The position numbers were made by a program, and so were the translations under genes. Below are positions 24,138 through 32,455 of a stretch of DNA of 64,000 bases, piece by piece. The notes under the pieces are model-generated. The model did not search any database. It was not told where the DNA came from and saw only the letters and a list, made by a program, of their open reading frames with translations. Source of the stretch: Paraburkholderia sp. BL21I4N1 (GTDB taxonomy: Bacteria > Pseudomonadota > Gammaproteobacteria > Burkholderiales > Burkholderiaceae); the NCBI RefSeq assembly GCF_002973525.1, contig NZ_PVEN01000007.1:186001-250000 (forward strand), read 5' to 3'. How positions within the stretch are numbered: position 1 is the stretch's first letter; each line of letters starts with the position of its first letter.

Positions 24138-24341
24138 ATCATTTCGCTGAACCGCGCCCGTGGTCCTGCGTGAAGCGATCCCGCGCGGCCGCATGATCAC
24201 TGGCGATCGATGCAATCGCTCAACCCAGCGGGCATTTCACGCCTCGTTCTAAGAATCGGCCAAATACTTCGTTGCTAGCGGCCGCCCTGCTCCCGTACCG
24301 TTCTCCGATTGCGCACCAAGCGCACCCGTTTTGGAGAACTC

Positions 24342-25637
24342 ATGGCAGCAAACGAATCACAAGCAACCCCGACCCATTCCATCGCCGACGCCGCACGACT
24401 ATTCGGTGAAGACGATCTGACGCGTCGCTTTGCACCGGTTTTCGCGCGCATTGCCGAAGGCGCGGTGCAGCGCGAACAGCAGCGCGAGCTCGCCTACGCG
24501 CCGGTCGACTGGTTGCGCGAAGCGGGTTACACCAGACTGCGCGTACCGAAAGCGTACGGCGGCGACGGCGTGTCGTTCACGGAGTTTCTGGCGTTGGTCA
24601 CACGGCTCGGCGAAGCCGATTCGAACCTGCCGCAAATCCTGCGCGTACACGGCGGCTTTATCGAGTCGCTGCTGGAAAGCGACGACGAACCGTTGCGCGA
24701 CCGCTGGTTCACCCGCATCGCGCAAGGCCAGATTATCGGCGGCGCGACCTCCGAGCGCGGCGCGGCGACCGACAACAGCGTGCGGCTCACGCAGACTGAC
24801 GGCGCCTGGCATCTCGACGGCGAAAAGTACTACACCACCGGCACGCTCTACGCGGACTGGGTCGACGTCACCGCGCACGACGGCGAGAGCCACGTGCGCG
24901 TCATCGTCAAGGCCGATGCGCCGGGGCTCGATCGGATCGACGACTGGGACGGCTTCGGCCAGCGCCTCACCGGCAGCGGCACCGCGCGCTTCAACCATGT
25001 GCCGGTCGCGATCGACAATCTGTACCGCCGCTATCGCGCGTCGGAGCCGCGCCGCAACAGCCTGCTCACCACGTACTATCAGGCGTTGCACATCGCGAAT
25101 CTGGCGGGCATCAGCCGCGCCGCGCTGCGCGACGCGGTGGCCTTTACGCGGGCCAAAACGCGCACCTTCGGCATTCCCGGCGAATCGAGCCCACGCGACA
25201 ACCCGCTGGTGCAGCGCGTGATCGGACGGCTCGCGAGCCTCGCGTATTCGACGCAGAGCCTCAGCACGTCGCTGGCGCGTGCGATCGACGACGTCTCGTC
25301 GGCCCGCGCGCAAGGCCGCACCGATGAACAGGCCTACGTCCACCTCGACATTCAAACGTTTCAGGCGCAGCAGATCGTGATCGAACAGACGCTGCAAGCG
25401 GCGACACTGTTGTTTGAAGTGGGCGGCGCCTCGGCGACCAGCGAGTCGCGCCGCTTCGACCGCTACTGGCGCAATGCGCGCGTGCTCGCTTCGCATAATC
25501 CCGCGATCGTCCGCGAGGCCGCGATCGGCGACTTCTATCTGAACGGTAACGCGCATAACGAGCGCTTCGGGCTGGAGCAGCCGAGTGCTCCGGCGGCGGT
25601 CGCGACTTCAGCCGCTGTTTCTGCCGCCGCGTATTAG
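24342..25637 (+). CDS. Acyl-CoA dehydrogenase-like flavoprotein (SfnB/DszC type)
   Basis: The ATG at 24342 follows TTGGAGAA; 431 residues. The fold is that of acyl-CoA dehydrogenases: N-terminal helical part with RVPKAYGGDGVSFTEFLALV, the flavin-contact strand IGGATSERGAATDNSVRL, LDGEKYYTTGTLYADWV, and the C-terminal helical bundle. The usual catalytic glutamate region is not convincing, and motifs such as SGTARFNHVPVA match the SfnB/DszC branch, which act as FMNH2-dependent monooxygenases in sulfur compound use. No flavin reductase or sulfonate transport genes lie next to it, so the substrate is open. The C-terminus is Ala-rich. Confidence 0.8.
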   Translation: MAANESQATPTHSIADAARLFGEDDLTRRFAPVFARIAEGAVQREQQRELAYAPVDWLREAGYTRLRVPKAYGGDGVSFTEFLALVTRLGEADSNLPQILRVHGGFIESLLESDDEPLRDRWFTRIAQGQIIGGATSERGAATDNSVRLTQTDGAWHLDGEKYYTTGTLYADWVDVTAHDGESHVRVIVKADAPGLDRIDDWDGFGQRLTGSGTARFNHVPVAIDNLYRRYRASEPRRNSLLTTYYQALHIANLAGISRAALRDAVAFTRAKTRTFGIPGESSPRDNPLVQRVIGRLASLAYSTQSLSTSLARAIDDVSSARAQGRTDEQAYVHLDIQTFQAQQIVIEQTLQAATLLFEVGGASATSESRRFDRYWRNARVLASHNPAIVREAAIGDFYLNGNAHNERFGLEQPSAPAAVATSAAVSAAAY

Positions 25638-25736
25638 CCTGGGTCTCGAAGGGGATCCAACCTACGCCGTCATAGGGCACACAGCCGGCACACGCATGCG
25701 CTAAGCTTGCGCAACCGAACCGCCCCGCCGAGCGTC

Positions 25737-26255
25737 ATGAAGAACCTGCCCGCCTACGAGCCACCCGTCGACGAAGCCGAACTGCTGCTGAAGTGGATCC
25801 GCCGCGCGCGCGAATCGCAGATGAGCCATTACGACATGGCCGACCTGCTGGCCGCACGCGACCGCCAGCTCGGCTGGCTGGTCACCGCCTTGACCGCGTT
25901 CGTCGGCACCGCCGTGTTCGCGTCGCTGACCGCGGCGGCGGTCTCGCCGGCGTTGCGGATCTTCGTAGGCCTGGTGAGCGTCGCGGCGGCGGTGTCGTCG
26001 GCGTTGCAAGTCTTTCTGCGCTATGCGGAGCGCGCGGAAAAGCACCGCGCCGCCGGCGCGCGTTATGGCGCGGTGCGCCGCCGCCTCGAAGCGATTTTCG
26101 TGGGCGACGCCGACGCGCGCGACGGCCACTACCTCGCCGCCACACGCGAAGAACTCGACCGGCTCGCCGAAGATTCGCCCAATGTGCCGCCCCGCGTGTT
26201 TTACCGCACGCAGCGCAAGCTCTCCACCGACCCGCTGCGCAGCCGCGACGCCTGA
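25737..26255 (+). CDS. SLATT-domain (DUF4231-like) two-helix membrane protein
   Basis: The ATG at 25737 gives 172 residues. A soluble N-terminal helix (LLLKWIRRARESQMSHYDMADLLA) leads into two transmembrane helices (about residues 42-62 and 69-91) and a long amphipathic helix after the second (RYAERAEKHRAAGARYGAVRRRLEAIF), the plan of the SLATT family. SLATT proteins are predicted pore-forming effectors often found beside nucleotide-signal enzymes in defence systems. No SMODS, SLOG or other partner gene is adjacent here, so this copy appears to be an orphan. Family call is by pattern; function unproven. Confidence 0.65.
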   Translation: MKNLPAYEPPVDEAELLLKWIRRARESQMSHYDMADLLAARDRQLGWLVTALTAFVGTAVFASLTAAAVSPALRIFVGLVSVAAAVSSALQVFLRYAERAEKHRAAGARYGAVRRRLEAIFVGDADARDGHYLAATREELDRLAEDSPNVPPRVFYRTQRKLSTDPLRSRDA

Positions 26256-26564
26256 TCCGCGCGACGCCATCAGGCGTCAGCGCACAGCGGCGGCGCGTCG
26301 ATCCCACCATCGTGCTTCGGCCACCGGGGCCACGGCTTAAGCCTCACTTAAGCCAGCGCTCGCCATAATCCGTGACGCTCGGAATGCCTCGCTTCATCCC
26401 CGCGTCATTCCTCCCGGATTCGCCGCGCCGCCTTACTGTCCGATGCCAGAAGCCTTACGTTTTGGCGGCCTTTAAGGCGGCCTGATTATGGTATCGTCCG
26501 GCCTGCGCTTTGAATGCGCAGGCCACACTCAATCGGGCGCGAAATCGCTCCCTAAAAAAATATC
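26256..26564. other. Intergenic region before the DUF4118-like sensor gene
   Basis: 309 bp with no supported gene. It contains a CTTAAG pair (26337-26352) and, at 26500-26524, a perfect hairpin GGCCTGCGC-TTTGAAT-GCGCAGGCC that would sit in the leader of the next operon 40 bp before the start. Promoter likely lies around 26470-26500; no recognised operator. Confidence 0.4.
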
Positions 26565-27335
26565 ATGCATGTCCAAAACGCCCGCCGCTGGGCACCACGG
26601 GGTACACGCGCCTGGCTAGTCGCGGCCGCTGCATTGGCGGTTGCCTGCGACGTGCGCATGTTGCTTCACCCATTAATCGGCCCGTTCCTGCCGGGCACCG
26701 CGTTCTGCATCGCGGCGTCGCTGGTCGAGTATTTTTTCGGTTTGGCGCCCGCGCTGACCGTGATGCTGCTCGGCCTCGGCATCGCCGACTATCTGTTCGT
26801 GCCGCCCTACGCGGCCATCACCACGTTCAACCACGCAGACGTGGTGCTGCTGATTTCCTATCCGCTCGTCACGCTGCTCGTCATTATTCTGATCGAACGC
26901 TTGCGGCGCTCGCAGTTCCGCGCGGAGTTGATCGCGTCGGTCGCGCAGTCGCGCTATGAAATGCTGCTGCGTCACGACAACGAACGGATGCTGGCGCGCC
27001 GCGCCGTCGACGAAACGCACCGCTTGTTGCGCCATCTGTCGCATCACCACCGCACCTTCATTTTTATTCAGGCGCTCGAACGCGACGCGCTGCAACCGGC
27101 CGACGATCTGAAACAGCACAGCGTGCTGCCGCGCCTGCCCAATGAAATCGCGCCGGGCCCGCGCTTTGCCGACGTCGATCCCGACGACATTCAGCGTCTG
27201 GGCAAAGCGTTGCGCCCAGGCACGCACCGTGTGCGCCTGAAAACCGGCGACGGCGCGGCGAAGCTCACCGAATGCGTGTGCGAACGCTTCACCACGCACG
27301 CGGGTGACTTCCTCGTCTTGCGGATCGGAGTCTGA
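26565..27335 (+). CDS. DUF4118-like membrane sensor protein without kinase domain
   Basis: A 256-residue protein with about four membrane helices in residues 15-110 (AWLVAAAALAVACDV, FCIAASLVEYFFGLAPALTVML, VVLLISYPLVTLLVIILIE) in the KdpD/DUF4118 style, including PPYAAITTFN between helices. The cytoplasmic part begins RLRRSQFRAELIASVAQSRYEMLLRHDNERM, which would lead into a histidine kinase, but no HisKA or HATPase motif follows. Instead there is a 110-residue alpha/beta tail. It may signal by binding or be a decayed sensor. The hydrolase gene starts 3 bp after its stop, so they are cotranscribed. Confidence 0.75.
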   Translation: MHVQNARRWAPRGTRAWLVAAAALAVACDVRMLLHPLIGPFLPGTAFCIAASLVEYFFGLAPALTVMLLGLGIADYLFVPPYAAITTFNHADVVLLISYPLVTLLVIILIERLRRSQFRAELIASVAQSRYEMLLRHDNERMLARRAVDETHRLLRHLSHHHRTFIFIQALERDALQPADDLKQHSVLPRLPNEIAPGPRFADVDPDDIQRLGKALRPGTHRVRLKTGDGAAKLTECVCERFTTHAGDFLVLRIGV

Positions 27336-27338
27336 GCG

Positions 27339-28232
27339 ATGAATCAACCGACCCAGCCGACCCGCCTGTTCTTTCCCGGCGACGACCACGCGGTGCTGAT
27401 GCTGCACGGTCTATCGAGTTCGCCGCTCGAATTGCGTTTTCTCGCGCGCTATCTGAATGCGGAAGGTTTTACCGCTTGCGCACCGCTCCTGCCAGGCTAT
27501 AGCGCCGGTTCCAAAGAAGCCGCAATGGAAACGTGGATCGACGCAGCCGTGCGCGAATACGACGCGCTCGCCGAGCGCTATACGCATGTATCGATCTGCG
27601 GGCTGTCGATCGGCTCGGCGCTGGCCCTCGCGCTTGCGCATCGGCGGCCGCAGGCGCAAGCGCTGGTGCTGCTGTCCTTGACCCTCTCTTACGACGGCTG
27701 GGCGATTCCCTGGTATCGCTTCCTGCTCAATTGGGCGTACTACACGCCGATGCGCAGGCGCTGGCGCTATCGCGAAGCCGAGCCGTTCGGCCTGCGCAAC
27801 GAAGCGCTGCGCGCGAAGATCGCGCGCGCCATGCAGCGCAGCGACTTCAGCGAAGTCGGGCCGTCCACGATCTCGCTGCCGGCCTTGCACGAGGCGAGCC
27901 GTCTGGCGTCGGAAGTGCGCACGCTGGTGCGCGACATCAAGACGGATTGCCTGATCGTGCATGCGATCGACGACGAGACATCGAGCCCACGCAACGCCCA
28001 ATTCGTGGCCAGCCATATCGGCGCGGCCTTCTTACGGACAATCTGGCTGGACGATTCGTATCACATGATTACGTCGGACAACGAGCGCGAGATCGTCGCG
28101 CGTGAAACCGCGCTGTTTCTGCGCGAAAGCGAAGCCGTTCGGAGCGGCGACGACGGTCGCCAGCCGGTCGTCTCGAAGGCGCTCGCGCGGCGCCTGCGGC
28201 AACTGGCGGCACTCGGCAAGGAGCGCGCATGA
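27339..28232 (+). CDS. Alpha/beta hydrolase (carboxylesterase-like)
   Basis: A 297-residue serine hydrolase. HGLSSSP forms the oxyanion-hole loop, GLSIG near residue 89 is the nucleophile elbow, Asp in HAIDDETSS and His in DSYHMITSD (near 244) complete the triad. Size and motifs resemble monoacylglycerol lipase/carboxylesterase Est30-like enzymes. It lies in an operon with the membrane sensor-like gene (3 bp) and the MipA protein gene (4-bp overlap). It probably hydrolyses short-chain esters or lipids; substrate unknown. Confidence 0.88.
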   Translation: MNQPTQPTRLFFPGDDHAVLMLHGLSSSPLELRFLARYLNAEGFTACAPLLPGYSAGSKEAAMETWIDAAVREYDALAERYTHVSICGLSIGSALALALAHRRPQAQALVLLSLTLSYDGWAIPWYRFLLNWAYYTPMRRRWRYREAEPFGLRNEALRAKIARAMQRSDFSEVGPSTISLPALHEASRLASEVRTLVRDIKTDCLIVHAIDDETSSPRNAQFVASHIGAAFLRTIWLDDSYHMITSDNEREIVARETALFLRESEAVRSGDDGRQPVVSKALARRLRQLAALGKERA

Positions 28233-29122
28233 GCGCGCGCGTGAAGCTTGCTGGGCACGGCCTCGTCGTTCAAGGCCGGCCGGCGCGTGCGTCGCTGGTG
28301 CGGACATTGGCGCTGAGCGGCGCGGTGCTGGCCTTGGCGGCAGCACAGGCCGCTCATGCGGACGACACGACGCCCGCGACATCCGCAGCGAGCGCAGACC
28401 CCGGCACCGCTACCGCCACGTCTTCCGACAGCAAATGGAAGATCGGCGTCGGCCCGGGTCTCGTGGTCACGCCTAAGTATCCCGGCTCGCGGCAACTGAG
28501 CTACATCCCGTTTCCGGCGCTGGATATTTCCTACGACGACCGCTTCTTCTCGCAAGGCCCGGACGTGCTCGGCGTGAATGTGTTGCGCGGACCAGCCTCG
28601 GCCTATCACCTGGGCGCGGCGCTGAGTTTCGATTTCCAGTCGCGCAAGGAGTCGGACGATCCGCACCTGCACGGTCTCGGCGACGTGGATGGCGGCCCCA
28701 AGCTGAAGCTGTTCGCCGACTATACGTGGTGGGCGTTCACCGGATCGGTGGCGTTGTATCAGGACATCGCCGGGCATCATCAAGGCACGACGATCAGCAC
28801 CGATCTGGTGGCGTCCGCGCCGGTGGGCGGCTGGCTGTTCTCGGTCGGACCGGGCTTCACGTGGGCCAACGGCACGTACACGCGGACCTTTTTCGGCGTC
28901 TCGCAGCAGCAGAGCGCAGCGTCGGGTCTGCCCACTTACGACACCAGCGCCGGCATACGCGACATCCATATGAACGCGATGGTGACCTACGACTTTTCGC
29001 GGCATTGGAACGGCTCGATTGCCGCGACCTTCGGGCGCCTCGAACACAATGCGGCGAATAGCCCGATTACCGAAAAGCGCTTCGAGTTAAATACGCTTGC
29101 GTCGGTGAACTATAAGTTCTAG
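28229..29122 (+). CDS. MipA/OmpV family outer-membrane protein
   Basis: A 297-residue outer-membrane beta-barrel of the MipA/OmpV family: signal peptide to about residue 45 (LALSGAVLALAAAQAAHA), an Ala/Thr-rich linker, then barrel strands including KIGVGPGLVVTPKYPGSRQ, YIPFPALDISYDDRFF and GVNVLRGPASAYHLGAAL. It ends in a C-terminal phenylalanine (VNYKF) for insertion. Its ATG overlaps the hydrolase stop by 4 bp. MipA interacts with murein enzymes in E. coli, but most members are of unknown role. Confidence 0.9.
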   Translation: MSARVKLAGHGLVVQGRPARASLVRTLALSGAVLALAAAQAAHADDTTPATSAASADPGTATATSSDSKWKIGVGPGLVVTPKYPGSRQLSYIPFPALDISYDDRFFSQGPDVLGVNVLRGPASAYHLGAALSFDFQSRKESDDPHLHGLGDVDGGPKLKLFADYTWWAFTGSVALYQDIAGHHQGTTISTDLVASAPVGGWLFSVGPGFTWANGTYTRTFFGVSQQQSAASGLPTYDTSAGIRDIHMNAMVTYDFSRHWNGSIAATFGRLEHNAANSPITEKRFELNTLASVNYKF

Positions 29123-29200
29123 TTGTCGTTGATTGCGCGCGGAGCGGGCCGACCGGCGTCGGCCTGTGTCGATTCAAGCGCGCAATCGGTACGACGTCGC

Positions 29201-29905
29201 TCAGGCGTCGTCGCCCAGATCGTCGATCGCGATCCCCAACTCCCCAGCCATGCGCCGCACGACCGCCCGCAGTCGGTTCACCTCTTCCGCGAGCCGCTTC
29301 TGTTCGGCCTTCACCGCCTCGAACGCGGACAACGGCACGGATTCGTCGTCATCGCCCGGTTGAGCCAGATCGCTCGCGCTGACTTCACCGCACAGCAGAT
29401 GCATCCAGCGGTTCTCGCGTTCGCCGGGCGTGCGCGCCAGTTTGACGACGCGCGGCGGGTCGTTGGTTGCAAGTTCATCGAGAAACGCCTCGACCGACGA
29501 GATGTCCGCGAAACCATGCAGACGCGCGCTGTTCAGCCGCAATTCGGCCGCGGTCTGCGGGCCGCGCAACAGCAAGGTGGTTAGCAACGCGCCCGACTGG
29601 CTCGGCAAGCCCAGCACCCGGTTCATGTTCTGCTCGAAACGCGGCACGCGGCTGCTGCTGCCTTCCATGACGAGGCTCAGCCGCTTCAGACCGTCGACGG
29701 CGGTCAACACTTCGGCTTCGCTGGCATTCATCACCGGCGCGCGGCCGGTTTTCTGATTGCAGCCCAAAGTCAGCGCGTTCAACGACAGCGGATAACTATC
29801 CGGCACGGTGTGCTGCTTTTCGACGAGCACGCTGAGCACGCGCCCTTCGAGCAAGGTCAGCGCGCGGATGGGGGGGCGGGAAACAGCGTCGGGAGTGGTA
29901 TTCAT
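29201..29905 (-). CDS. YceH family protein (DUF480)
   Basis: A 234-residue protein from the ATG at 29905. It has the two winged-helix domains of the YceH family: LEGRVLSVLVEKQHTVPDSYPLSLNALTLGCNQKTGRAPVM in domain 1 and LLTTLLLRGPQTAAELRLNSARLHGFADISSVEAFLDEL in domain 2. A C-terminal coiled-coil (KAEQKRLAEEVNRLRAVVRRM) follows. The family is widespread in proteobacteria and of unknown function. It is divergent from the XRE-cupin gene. Confidence 0.9.
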   Translation of the reverse strand: MNTTPDAVSRPPIRALTLLEGRVLSVLVEKQHTVPDSYPLSLNALTLGCNQKTGRAPVMNASEAEVLTAVDGLKRLSLVMEGSSSRVPRFEQNMNRVLGLPSQSGALLTTLLLRGPQTAAELRLNSARLHGFADISSVEAFLDELATNDPPRVVKLARTPGERENRWMHLLCGEVSASDLAQPGDDDESVPLSAFEAVKAEQKRLAEEVNRLRAVVRRMAGELGIAIDDLGDDA

Positions 29906-30109
29906 GGATCTTGTTGCGGCGGGAGTCGCCGGGTCTCGTAGATGGGAGGCGTTGCCTTGCACAGCCTGGCGGCGCGTTCTGGATGGCGGCCCCTATGATA
30001 AACGGGCCAGACGGTGCGCGGTGCATCAAACCCGGTCGCGGCCGGTCCGCGCGCACGCGGCGAGCGCCGGATCGCATTTCAAGCCCCCTTTTTTGGTTTG
30101 ATTGACGAA

Positions 30110-30144
30110 TTTCCATATTCGAGATAATTTCCCGAATATGGAAA
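30110..30144. promoter_or_regulatory. Perfect 12-bp inverted repeat over the start of the XRE-cupin gene
   Basis: TTTCCATATTCG (30110-30121), 11 bases, CGAATATGGAAA (30133-30144): perfect arms. The ATG of the regulator gene at 30138 lies inside the right arm. The AT-rich sequence stands out in this high-GC DNA. Such a site is well placed for autorepression by the HTH regulator. Confidence 0.65.
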
Positions 30145-30710
30145 ACACCCTCCCCGACGACAACGCCATCGACCGTCGCATCGCGCAGCGACTGCGCGCG
30201 CTACGCGCCGAACGCAACTGGTCGCTCGACGATCTCGCGCGGCTCAGCGGCGTTAGCCGTGCCACGCTGTCGCGCCTCGAAAACGCCGCCGTGAGCCCGA
30301 CCGCGAGCGTGCTCGGCAAGCTGTGCGTGGCCTACGGCCTGCCGATGTCGCGTCTCATGCAGATGGTCGAGGAAGACTTCGCGCCGCTCGTGCCGCGCGC
30401 TGCGCAGCCCTTGTGGACCGACGCCGCGGCCGGCTTCCGGCGCCGCTCCGTGTCGCCGCCCGCGCAGGCGTTGGCCGGCGAAGCGCTGGAGTGCGAACTC
30501 GATCCCGGCGCTCACATTACCTACGACGCGTCGCCGCGACCCGGCCTCGAACATCATCTGATTCTGCTGGCAGGCCAACTGCGGATCACCGTCGACGGTC
30601 AGAGCCACGACCTGCAGCCGGGCGACTGCCTGCGCTACCGCCTGTTCGGTCCGAGCGCTTTCGTGACGCCCGCGCGGAGCGGCGCCCATTACTTTCTTTT
30701 CATCGTGTGA
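30138..30710 (+). CDS. XRE-family regulator with C-terminal cupin domain
   Basis: A 190-residue regulator. The helix-turn-helix (about residues 13-66) shows LRALRAERNWSLDDLARLSGVSRATLSRLENAAVSPTASVLGKLC, the XRE signature. Residues about 105-185 form a cupin with HHLILLAGQLRITVDGQ and LQPGDCLRYR, which may bind a small ligand. Proteins of this type regulate amino-acid or polyamine metabolism and adjacent transporters. The downstream GNAT gene starts 6 bp after its stop, and a LysE exporter follows on the opposite strand. A perfect inverted repeat overlies its start, suggesting autoregulation. Confidence 0.9.
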   Translation: MENTLPDDNAIDRRIAQRLRALRAERNWSLDDLARLSGVSRATLSRLENAAVSPTASVLGKLCVAYGLPMSRLMQMVEEDFAPLVPRAAQPLWTDAAAGFRRRSVSPPAQALAGEALECELDPGAHITYDASPRPGLEHHLILLAGQLRITVDGQSHDLQPGDCLRYRLFGPSAFVTPARSGAHYFLFIV

Positions 30711-30716
30711 GCCGCT

Positions 30717-31271
30717 ATGAATGCCATCACCATCACCGCCTTTTCGGCCGACGATCTCGAACGCCATCTGCCGGAGCTCGGCGCGCTGCTGCATGCGTGT
30801 GTGCATGACGGCGCGAGCGTCGGTTTCGTGCTGCCGTACGGCGTCGACGAGAGCGAAGCGTTCTGGCGCGGCAAGGTGTTGCCGACGCTGCGTAGCGGCA
30901 GGTTGGTTCTGCTCGTTGCGCGTGAGAACGACGCGATTGCCGGCACCGTGCAACTGGATTACGACACGATGCCGAACCAGCGGCATCGCGCCGATGTGCG
31001 CAAGCTGCTGATTCATCCGGCGTGGCGCCGCCGGGGCATTGCGCGTGCGTTGATGACGGAGTTGGAGCGGCACGCGCGGCGTTTGCAGCGCAGCCTGCTC
31101 ACGCTCGACACGCGCACCGGCGATCACGCCGAGCCGCTTTATACCGCGTTGGGCTATCGGGCTGTCGGCGTGATCCCGGGCTACGCGCAGTGTCCCGATG
31201 GCGCCTGTCTGGAAGGGGCCACGTTCATGTACAAGTCGCTCGAAGCGGCGGACGCGCAAGTGGCGGCGTGA
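30717..31271 (+). CDS. GNAT family N-acetyltransferase
   Basis: A 184-residue acetyltransferase. The acetyl-CoA-binding motif A appears as VRKLLIHPAWRRRGIARALM (R/Q-x-x-G-x-A), and VLLVARENDAIAGTVQL and TLDTRTGDHAEPLYTALGYRAVG match the typical strands. It is cotranscribed with the XRE-cupin regulator, which probably controls it. The substrate is likely a small amine or amino acid but is unknown. Confidence 0.9.
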   Translation: MNAITITAFSADDLERHLPELGALLHACVHDGASVGFVLPYGVDESEAFWRGKVLPTLRSGRLVLLVARENDAIAGTVQLDYDTMPNQRHRADVRKLLIHPAWRRRGIARALMTELERHARRLQRSLLTLDTRTGDHAEPLYTALGYRAVGVIPGYAQCPDGACLEGATFMYKSLEAADAQVAA

Positions 31272-31370
31272 TCCGCGCGGCGGACGCTCGGTGTTTGTCG
31301 TGCGGCTTTCAATGTGCTCTGCGTTCAAGGCGACCAGCGCAAAGCTTTCCGCTCACGGGGTAGCCGCGCT

Positions 31371-32003
31371 TTACCGACGCGAATCGAGCGCGATACGCAC
31401 CGCGAGGCCGGCGAGCACCGTGCCCATCAGCCAGCGCTGCAGCATCAGCCACGCAGGGCGCCCCGCGAGAAACCCGGCGATCGAACCCGCCATGCACGCG
31501 ATAATCGCATTCACCGTCACGCTGATGACGATCTGCACGCAGCCCAGGGCCAGCGACTGCAACAGCACGCTGCCATGTCCCGGCGAAATGAATTGCGGCA
31601 GCAGCGACAGATACATCACCGCGATCTTCGGGTTCGCGAGGTTGGTGACGAGACCCATGGAGAACAGCTTGCGGCGGCTGTCGTGCGGCAGATCGCGCAC
31701 CTGGAACGGCGAACGGCCGCCGGGTTTGACCGCCTGCCACGCGAGATACAGCAGATACAGCGCGCCACCGAAGCGCAATGCGTCGTACGCGAAGGGCACC
31801 GTGAGCAATAGCGCGGTAATGCCGAACGCCGCGCAGAACATATAGAACACGAAACCGAGCGCCACGCCGCCGAGCGACACGAGGCCGGCGCGCTTGCCCT
31901 GACAGAGCGATCGCGAGATCAGATAGATCATGTTCGGTCCCGGCGTGAGCACCATGCCGAGTGAAACCAGAGCGAAGGCAAGCAGCGTTGTGAAGGCGGG
32001 CAC
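31371..32003 (-). CDS. LysE family amino-acid exporter
   Basis: The GTG at 32003, preceded by AGAGGAG, gives the usual 210 residues; a longer upstream frame lacks a signal or family match. About six hydrophobic helices include the N-terminal TPGPNMIYLISRSL motif of the LysE/RhtB group, then LVTNLANPKIAVMYLSLLPQF. It exports amino acids from the cytoplasm. It is divergent from the glycine-riboswitch transcript and convergent with the XRE-GNAT pair, which may regulate it. Specificity unknown. Confidence 0.9.
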   Translation of the reverse strand: MPAFTTLLAFALVSLGMVLTPGPNMIYLISRSLCQGKRAGLVSLGGVALGFVFYMFCAAFGITALLLTVPFAYDALRFGGALYLLYLAWQAVKPGGRSPFQVRDLPHDSRRKLFSMGLVTNLANPKIAVMYLSLLPQFISPGHGSVLLQSLALGCVQIVISVTVNAIIACMAGSIAGFLAGRPAWLMLQRWLMGTVLAGLAVRIALDSRR

Positions 32004-32185
32004 GGCGTTCTCCTCTGCGACGAATGGGGGAATGTGCCGCCGACTATAGCCGATCGCCGCGCCGCCGACCCGATACACAATCGCGGCCCATGTACAGGAC
32101 AGCACGGCACGTGCGCTGCAGCGCAACGTACGAAACACTTGCGGCGATTATTTTTGCCCGGTATCGTCGTGCCGTTCTGCAATGC

Positions 32186-32395
32186 AGCGCGGGAGAGATT
32201 GTCATGCGGTCAATGACGACGCCGACGGAGCAACCGCCCCGGAAACTCTCAGGCAAAAGGACCGCGCAGCGGGAACATCTGGAGAGCGACGCCGCTCACA
32301 CTCGCGCGCGTCCACCGAAGGGGATTCCCCACGCCGGCTCGCATTGGGCCGGATGGCGCGGGAAGAAACTCTCAGGTACAGGGACAGATGGGGCA
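32186..32395 (+). promoter_or_regulatory. Tandem glycine riboswitch (gcvT motif, two aptamers)
   Basis: Two glycine aptamers in a row. Aptamer 1 (32186-32266) has the GCGGGAGAGATT start, CGCCGACGGAGCAACCGCCCC and AAACTCTCAGG (32243-32253). Aptamer 2 (32279-32395) has GGAGAGCGACGCC, CACCGAAGGGG and again AAACTCTCAGG (32366-32376) with ACAGGGACAGATGG. A short linker of about 12 nt joins them. It precedes the D-amino-acid-dehydrogenase-like gene by 60 bp. Glycine binding would turn on this gene, as in gcv operons where excess glycine is degraded. Confidence 0.92.
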
Positions 32396-32455
32396 TCGAC
32401 GCCGGTTTCGACACGAAATCGACACCGGTGATGCTCAACTTATCTGGACTTTGTC

